Assembly (NCBI GenBank): GCA_905373605.1
Contig: CAJPTO010000080.1
Coordinates: 1 to 11,769 of the forward strand
DNA: 11,769 nt
Direction: 5' to 3'
From: an uncultured Prevotella sp.
GTDB lineage: Bacteria; Bacteroidota; Bacteroidia; Bacteroidales; Bacteroidaceae
Shown here: positions 6,665-11,769 of the stretch, piece by piece
Position numbering within the stretch: position 1 is the first letter of the stretch
Layout of the letters: every line of letters begins with the position of its first letter
Made by a program: the position numbers and the translations under genes
Notes under the pieces: generated by a model
What the model was told of the DNA's origin: nothing
The model's database searches: none
What the model saw: only the letters and a program-made list of their open reading frames with translations

Positions 6665-8095
6665 CTATTTCTCCACGTTCTGTGTTACCGTGCCGTTGCC
6701 GTGGTTTTCCACCGCACCTTGTGGAAAAGGCATCACCCACAGGTGGCTTGTTGGCGAGAGTGAAAGCTGTTGTCCATTCTCTGTCTTGGTAAACGTGCGC
6801 GCATAAGCACTCTCAAGGTTCAGCCTACGTGCATCGCAGAACGGCACGATGGTTAGTATTAGTGCGTTTGCCTTCACATCGCGGATGATGTTAACGGCAT
6901 CCTCGGTGTTTGAAGCCGTAAGCGGCAGATATTTGTCGGGCAAAATTCTGGCCTGCCGCACTTTGTTTAGCGTGTCCATCGCCGCGCTTACGTCGCCCTT
7001 ACGCGCCAAACATTCGGCTTGGATGAGATAAACTTCGGTGGTAGTCATCCCTCCGCGGTTGTGCATTCCATTCAGGTTGCTATAATAATAGGTGTCGCCG
7101 GCAACCGTTCGTATCTTCCAGCGGCTCATAAAAGCAGCATCGCCTTCCTCAAAACGTTGTCCGCGGTCGGTGCGCAATTGATTTTCGGAGCTAGCGTTAG
7201 AACTACTACCATGACAGAAGTTGTAGTTCTCCACAAAGTCGTAGCCCAACGGTGAGGGTACGTTTTGGAATAGGTCTGGTTTTCCGAGTATGCTGATGTT
7301 GTTGTTATAAAACCGTGTCCAGTCAAATAGCTTTGCGTTGCGTTGCAGTGCCTGTTGTGCATTGTTTAGTGCATCGCTGTAGTTGCCCATCTGCAGAAAC
7401 ACGCGTGCTGCAAAGGCAAAGCCCGTGGCCTTGTCGGCATATAGGATGTTTTGTGCGCGTTCTGGCAAGTTAGGCAGTGCGTCGCTGATGTCTTTCAGAA
7501 TGAAATCGTAAATGGCTTGCACAGAAGGCTGGGTGTAAGCAGCCCCCACCTCGGCACTGGTGATGAGCGGCACGCCGCCATCTGTTGCAGCAGTCGTGGC
7601 GTTATATTGCTTGGCGTAATAGTTCACCAGCGTAAAATATTTCATTGCACGAAGCATTTTAGCTTGGGCGATGGCTTGGTTGCGCTCTTCTGGGGCACCA
7701 TTGGTGGCTTTAGGCACATTCTCAATGACGAGATTGGCCGTGGAGATGCCTGCATAACTGTTATAATAGGTGGTTTCGTCGCTCTTATTGAGGAAGATGC
7801 GGTTGGCATTCTCGTTCCAATTGTAGTTGGCGTTCCACAATTCGTAATAGCTAAGGTTGTAAGGCGAAACATAACGGTCGTTAAGCAAGATGATGGCCTG
7901 CGTCACATCTTCGCGGCAGTTGGTGTATTCGTCGGCAATGAGCTGCACGAAGTCGTCTACGGTGGTGGGTATCTTCTGCCCTTTTGGCACGTTATCTAGG
8001 AAATCGTCGCATGCACTTAAGCAGAAAGAAGTGACGCAAATGATAATCGACAGGCTTATCCGTTGCATCGTTTTGTTATATGCTTTGTTAGTCAT
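6665..8095 (-). CDS. SusD/RagB-family surface nutrient-binding lipoprotein
   Basis: This outer-membrane surface lipoprotein caps the SusC channel and captures substrate. I start it at the ATG at 8095 (476 residues, MTNKAYNK). An upstream in-frame TTG at 8104 would add three residues, but the ATG shares its surrounding sequence with the tlpA-like start. The lipobox CLSAC puts the lipidated Cys at residue 29. The following Asp-Asp fits the acidic surface-export signal of Bacteroidota. The N-terminal SusD-like region (DDFLDNVPKGQ onward) is followed by TPR-like helices (for example KATGFAFAARVFLQMGNYSD, then an Ala/Gln-rich helix) and the C-terminal SusD/RagB signature TEVYLIQAECLARKGD. The length is typical. 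It begins 36 bp after susC in the same direction. The ligand cannot be deduced; family members bind glycans or peptides. Confidence 0.93.
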   Translation of the reverse strand: MTNKAYNKTMQRISLSIIICVTSFCLSACDDFLDNVPKGQKIPTTVDDFVQLIADEYTNCREDVTQAIILLNDRYVSPYNLSYYELWNANYNWNENANRIFLNKSDETTYYNSYAGISTANLVIENVPKATNGAPEERNQAIAQAKMLRAMKYFTLVNYYAKQYNATTAATDGGVPLITSAEVGAAYTQPSVQAIYDFILKDISDALPNLPERAQNILYADKATGFAFAARVFLQMGNYSDALNNAQQALQRNAKLFDWTRFYNNNISILGKPDLFQNVPSPLGYDFVENYNFCHGSSSNASSENQLRTDRGQRFEEGDAAFMSRWKIRTVAGDTYYYSNLNGMHNRGGMTTTEVYLIQAECLARKGDVSAAMDTLNKVRQARILPDKYLPLTASNTEDAVNIIRDVKANALILTIVPFCDARRLNLESAYARTFTKTENGQQLSLSPTSHLWVMPFPQGAVENHGNGTVTQNVEK

Positions 8096-8131
8096 AATAA
8101 TCAATTTTCAAATGTTCCTTTTTCAGTTCGT

Positions 8132-11100
8132 TTACAGGTCTATGTACAGACCAAGCACGTAGTTAGGCGCATCATATCCTCCGAGAAGGTATTTTGCATT
8201 CTTGCTTTTTGCGAAGGTACAGGCATTTTCCACATTCAGTTGAATGCGTGCCGATGTAAATGCAAGCTTGCGAACCCATGCCGTAGGCACATTCCAAGCC
8301 ATAGAAACATTGGCCAATCGCAGGTTAGCTGCACTGATTACGTTCAAGTCGGCATAGCTATAGATGGTGTAGCTGGCATCACTGAACAATGCACTCTCGG
8401 CAAAGATGGCTGCCGGGATGTTTGTTTTGTTCTCATCGCCAGGTTGTCGCCAACGGTTGGCGATGTCTTTGTTCACAGGTGCAATGGCCGTTACATAGCT
8501 CCAAAGTGCGCTATTATAGCTGCTGCCCAGCATGGGCAAGTCGGTATTACGTAGTTTGTGGCCGCCTTGCCACACCCAGAGCATGGAAAAGTCGAACCGC
8601 TTATAACGTATGGCGAGGTTAAACGAGGCGATACCCGTTGGTGCAGTGCTGCCAGCATACGTTATGGCGTCAAGATCAGCGGGGTTATTCGTCACTGCTT
8701 CTCCTGCGGCATTGCGCACTTGTGGGAGCCCGTCGGCAGAAAGCCCAGCCCATTGGTAGGCATAAATGGCACCATAGGGGTTGCCGATGATGGGGTAAGC
8801 CTCGGGATAATCGAGCTGCAGGATGTAGAATGGTGCTTTGACGTTTACATACACCACCTTGTTCTTGTTATAGCTGTATGTGGCAGAAGCATTAAGGTCT
8901 ATGTCTTTTGTTCGCACGATGTTTCCGTTCAGCGTCATTTCCACGCCTCTGTTTCGCATTTCGCCATTGTTAATGCGATAAGTGGAGTATCCAAAACCTT
9001 CTGTTGGCACGCCCATTGTGTTGGCCAAGAGGTCGGTACCCATCTTGTTGTAGTATTCAATAGAACCTGCAATGCGGTTCTTGAGCAATGCAAAGTCCAG
9101 GGCGATGTTCGTTGTGGTGGTCTTTTCCCACCGCAAGTTGGGGTTGGGGCGTGTGGAAATGGTGCCGTAAATGCCGCCAACGTTGTTGTTAGGATGGTAG
9201 CTGGCGGTCATATAAGGTGCTGCGTCTTTCGCCACATTACCTGCAATGCCATATGAGGCGCGGAGTTTCAGGCGGTCTATCCATGAGATTTTAAACCATT
9301 TCTCGCGGTCTACGTTCCATCCTGCACCAAAACTCCAGATAGGTTTGCGCTGATACTTCGAGCTTGTGCCCCAAAGGTTGGACCTATCCCAGCGAATAGA
9401 GCCCGACAGCATATACTTGTCGTCGAAGGTATAAGCGGCGTTGGCGTAGTAAGAGATGAAACGGTTGTCGATATACCGCAGATAAGCGTGGTCGCGCGGC
9501 TCTATTCCCGTGCCGCCTAGCAGACCAATGGTATTGTTTAGCACGGCTTGGTCTACGAGCGAGAAGGTAAGCATCTCGGGATCGTAGTTATATAGTTTGG
9601 CATGTTCGTAATCTAGCGTGGTTTTTCGCACCTCATGTCCTATCAGTGCCACGATGTTGTGCTTGTCTTTGTAGGTTTTGTCGAAGTTCAATTGCTGGCG
9701 GAAGGTGTAAGCCTTTGATGTTTGGCTCGAGCGGAACAAGATGTTGCCGTACGGAATGTTGAAAGTTGTTCCGCCACTGCCGTTGTCGGTGGCATAGCTG
9801 TTAACGAGATTTCGCACGTAGTAGCTCTCCTTGTCGTAGAGTAGGCGCGTCTTGTCGTTACCATATTCGTATTGGAACATCACGTTATACACCAGCCCGT
9901 AGGGCAATGTTAGGTTCAGTTTGCCGTAAGTGCGGTTCACGAAGTAGTTGGTGGTGCTGATGTTCCTGCCAATTTCGTCGAGCGGTGTGATGTCCATCCT
10001 GTAAAGTCCATAGCGTTTGATGATGTCTAGCGTTGCTTCACTCAGTCGCGACTCTTGCTTGTCAGTGAAATTAGATCCGTCGGCGTTCCTCAAATGGTCG
10101 TAAGGCATCCACGAGTAGCCTGGATTCATTGCGTCGAAGGTTTGCTCGTTGGCTTTCTTGTACGAGGTATATGCCCCAAGTTCAAGTTTCAACCACTTTG
10201 TAACGTCCAGCGCGTCGCGGATGTCTAGGCTCCACGAGTTGTCATTGGAGTGCTTGTCGTTCATCTTGTTGTTGCGATAGGTAAGCGAAGCGATGAAATT
10301 GTTGGCCTCTGAGGCGCGTCCCACGCTGAGATGATACTGCTGGTAAAGGGCATCGCGCTTGGCATACCTTGCAATGTCGTCGTAATAAGCGTAACTTTGC
10401 GCGGCAAGACTGTTCAATGTCTGTTCCATTTGGCTCTGCGAGGTGTTCCCTGCATAATATTCGGCGAAGGATCGAATGCCCTGCGAAGTGTAAACGGCGT
10501 TGCTAATCAGCGATTGTGCGTAAGCCGCGGCATCGCTGTCCTGCAATTTGGGGTTGTTTTGTGCCCATTCGCGTTCCAATGCGATGATGTCTGCGGCATT
10601 GGTAAGTCGTTTGGTGTTGAAGCTGTAGGGATGGTACGTCAGCGAAGTGTTGAATGAGATGGTAGTTCGCTTCTCTTTGGCCTTCTTCGTAACGATAACC
10701 ACCACGCCATTTGCTGCTCGCGCACCATAAATGCTTGCTGCCGCGGCATCTTTCAGCACGGTGATGCTCTCGATGTCGTTCACGTTGAGGTCGGGCAGAG
10801 CCTCTTTTAGTGAGCCGTTTTCTGTGTAGCGGGTGTTCTCAACGGGAAATCCGTCAATGACATATAATGGTTGTGAAACGCCGTTCATCGTGGAAGTGCC
10901 ACGGACAAGGTTGCTTTTAGCGTTGTAACCAGCCACCTCTCCTTCGAGCAATTGCGTTAGGTTGTCATAGCGTTTGGCCTTCAATACCTCTGCTGTCACC
11001 TTGGCAAACGACCCCGTTGCGCGTTCTTTCGAGATTGTTTGGTAGCCAGTTACCACCACGTCCTTAAGCAGGCTGGCATCGTCTTCCATTATCACGTCGC

Positions 11101-11635
11101 CCCTTTTTGCCGAAGCTTTTCGCTCTATGGTTAGCTTGCCAACGTAGCTATAAATGATGTTGCTGTTGGGATTGATGTCTGTCAGGGTGTAATTGCCGTC
11201 AATATCTGTGATGACACCTGTGTCGCTGCCGGCCGCTTTTATCGTTACTCCGACGAGGGGTTCGCCGTTTGTGTCAACAACGCGGCCGCGCAAGGTGATT
11301 TTTTTGCTGCTGTTCAGTTTGCCAATGCTCACGATGTTGCCCCTCACGGCATATTCGCAGTTCAGCATTTCCATCAGTTGGGCAATAACTTGTTCGGCAG
11401 TTTTCTGCCTTGCTTCAATAGAAACCTTGGGCCATGTCTTGGCTAGTTCGGCCGAATAGACAAAGTTTAGCCCCGTTTGTTGCTTGATGGCATCGAGCAC
11501 GGTTTCCACAGGTGCCGACTTAAAGTCTATCGTTACTTTCGTGTCGGCGGGCGTTGCAGCGTGCGCTATGGCGGTGAAAAACGCCAATAGTGCCCAGCAT
11601 AGCACCCTTTGGATTGATGAATGGGTTCGAGTCAT
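8132..11635 (-). CDS. SusC/RagA-family TonB-dependent transporter with STN signalling domain
   Basis: This 1167-residue outer-membrane beta-barrel importer forms the channel under the SusD cap. Order of parts: signal peptide (1-26, ending AIAHA); STN domain (about 34-104, VTIDFKSAPVETVLDAI onset); carboxypeptidase-regulatory-like domain (about 114-185, LRGRVVDTNGEPLVGV); TonB-box-like DVVVTGY (192-198); plug domain (about 200-318) with the SusC hallmark LKDAAAASIYGARAANG; and the barrel to the C-terminus (GLYIDL). The STN domain marks transducing TonB receptors that contact a FecR-type anti-sigma factor. The 3' end of such a gene lies only 21 bp upstream here, so import is probably coupled to induction of this operon by an ECF sigma factor. 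susD follows after 36 bp. The substrate is unknown. The frame is intact and full length. Confidence 0.95.
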   Translation of the reverse strand: MTRTHSSIQRVLCWALLAFFTAIAHAATPADTKVTIDFKSAPVETVLDAIKQQTGLNFVYSAELAKTWPKVSIEARQKTAEQVIAQLMEMLNCEYAVRGNIVSIGKLNSSKKITLRGRVVDTNGEPLVGVTIKAAGSDTGVITDIDGNYTLTDINPNSNIIYSYVGKLTIERKASAKRGDVIMEDDASLLKDVVVTGYQTISKERATGSFAKVTAEVLKAKRYDNLTQLLEGEVAGYNAKSNLVRGTSTMNGVSQPLYVIDGFPVENTRYTENGSLKEALPDLNVNDIESITVLKDAAAASIYGARAANGVVVIVTKKAKEKRTTISFNTSLTYHPYSFNTKRLTNAADIIALEREWAQNNPKLQDSDAAAYAQSLISNAVYTSQGIRSFAEYYAGNTSQSQMEQTLNSLAAQSYAYYDDIARYAKRDALYQQYHLSVGRASEANNFIASLTYRNNKMNDKHSNDNSWSLDIRDALDVTKWLKLELGAYTSYKKANEQTFDAMNPGYSWMPYDHLRNADGSNFTDKQESRLSEATLDIIKRYGLYRMDITPLDEIGRNISTTNYFVNRTYGKLNLTLPYGLVYNVMFQYEYGNDKTRLLYDKESYYVRNLVNSYATDNGSGGTTFNIPYGNILFRSSQTSKAYTFRQQLNFDKTYKDKHNIVALIGHEVRKTTLDYEHAKLYNYDPEMLTFSLVDQAVLNNTIGLLGGTGIEPRDHAYLRYIDNRFISYYANAAYTFDDKYMLSGSIRWDRSNLWGTSSKYQRKPIWSFGAGWNVDREKWFKISWIDRLKLRASYGIAGNVAKDAAPYMTASYHPNNNVGGIYGTISTRPNPNLRWEKTTTTNIALDFALLKNRIAGSIEYYNKMGTDLLANTMGVPTEGFGYSTYRINNGEMRNRGVEMTLNGNIVRTKDIDLNASATYSYNKNKVVYVNVKAPFYILQLDYPEAYPIIGNPYGAIYAYQWAGLSADGLPQVRNAAGEAVTNNPADLDAITYAGSTAPTGIASFNLAIRYKRFDFSMLWVWQGGHKLRNTDLPMLGSSYNSALWSYVTAIAPVNKDIANRWRQPGDENKTNIPAAIFAESALFSDASYTIYSYADLNVISAANLRLANVSMAWNVPTAWVRKLAFTSARIQLNVENACTFAKSKNAKYLLGGYDAPNYVLGLYIDL

Positions 11636-11656
11636 ACGCTTTTCTTTATTTGTTTC

Positions 11657-11769
11657 TTATTCTTGTATCGTTATTTTCTTGCCGCTGATGTTGAAGTGCA
11701 GGCCTGTTACCAGTTGCAACGACTCGATGGTTGTGGCAAAGTTGTCGTAGCGGTCGAAGTTACCCGACA
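11657..11769 (-). CDS. FecR-family anti-sigma factor, C-terminal end only
   Basis: The last 37 codons of a leftward gene are present, ending TAA at 11657-11659; the rest lies beyond the right edge. The peptide (FDRYDNFATTIESLQLVTGL, then HFNISGKKITIQE) matches the end of the DUF4974 domain that closes FecR-like anti-sigma factors of Bacteroidota. These are inner-membrane proteins whose periplasmic part reads the STN domain of a TonB-dependent receptor and releases an ECF sigma factor. The gene ends 21 bp before susC, which itself has an STN domain, so the pairing is strongly supported by context. An ECF sigma gene would be expected further upstream, outside the window. Confidence 0.85.
   Translation of the reverse strand, partial: SGNFDRYDNFATTIESLQLVTGLHFNISGKKITIQE

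Noticed and set aside
8096..8104. TTG start for susD at 8104
   Set aside because: The in-frame ATG at 8095 is preferred. It sits in the same 15-base context as the tlpA-like start and still leaves a complete lipoprotein signal.

Overview
The window looks like a chromosomal piece of a Bacteroidota genome, most likely Prevotellaceae. The grounds are a SusC/SusD (RagA/RagB) pair, the C-terminus of a FecR-type anti-sigma factor next to an STN-bearing SusC, a DUF4369/TlpA-type lipoprotein, Bacteroidota-style short intergenic gaps without strong Shine-Dalgarno sequences, and two secreted arabinose-releasing glycoside hydrolases. Species cannot be fixed from the sequence alone.

Layout. Positions 1-1212 hold no convincing gene. 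This gene-poor stretch carries two unrelated tandem arrays that both have a 22-bp period and are both built from small hairpin-forming units (27-136 and 586-682), one doubtful short ORF (187-372), a 10-bp perfect inverted repeat (817-864) and a 13-bp palindrome (1123-1135) about 80 bp before the first real gene. Positions 1213-5124 are a rightward two-gene unit: a secreted protein with two complete GH43 domains in tandem, then a secreted GH51 alpha-L-arabinofuranosidase, 24 bp apart. Positions 5125-5522 separate two convergent operons and contain a strong hairpin with a 13-bp perfect stem and a U-tract oriented to stop leftward transcription. Positions 5523-11769 are a leftward operon, read from the right edge: fecR (3' end only), susC with an STN domain, susD, and a tlpA-like thiol-disulfide lipoprotein, with gaps of 21, 36 and 35 bp.

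How the parts may work together. The leftward operon is a TonB-dependent outer-membrane import system. SusD captures an oligomer at the surface and SusC imports it. The SusC STN domain presumably signals through FecR to an ECF sigma factor that should be encoded just past the right edge. The TlpA-like lipoprotein would do thiol chemistry in the envelope. The substrate of this SusCD pair is not revealed by the sequence. The rightward pair very likely removes arabinofuranose (and perhaps xylose) from arabinan or arabinoxylan fragments. It is adjacent and convergent, so co-regulation with the SusCD operon is not implied.

No clearly new system is visible. The most unusual items are the paired 22-bp hairpin arrays and the double-GH43 enzyme with both sets of catalytic residues kept.
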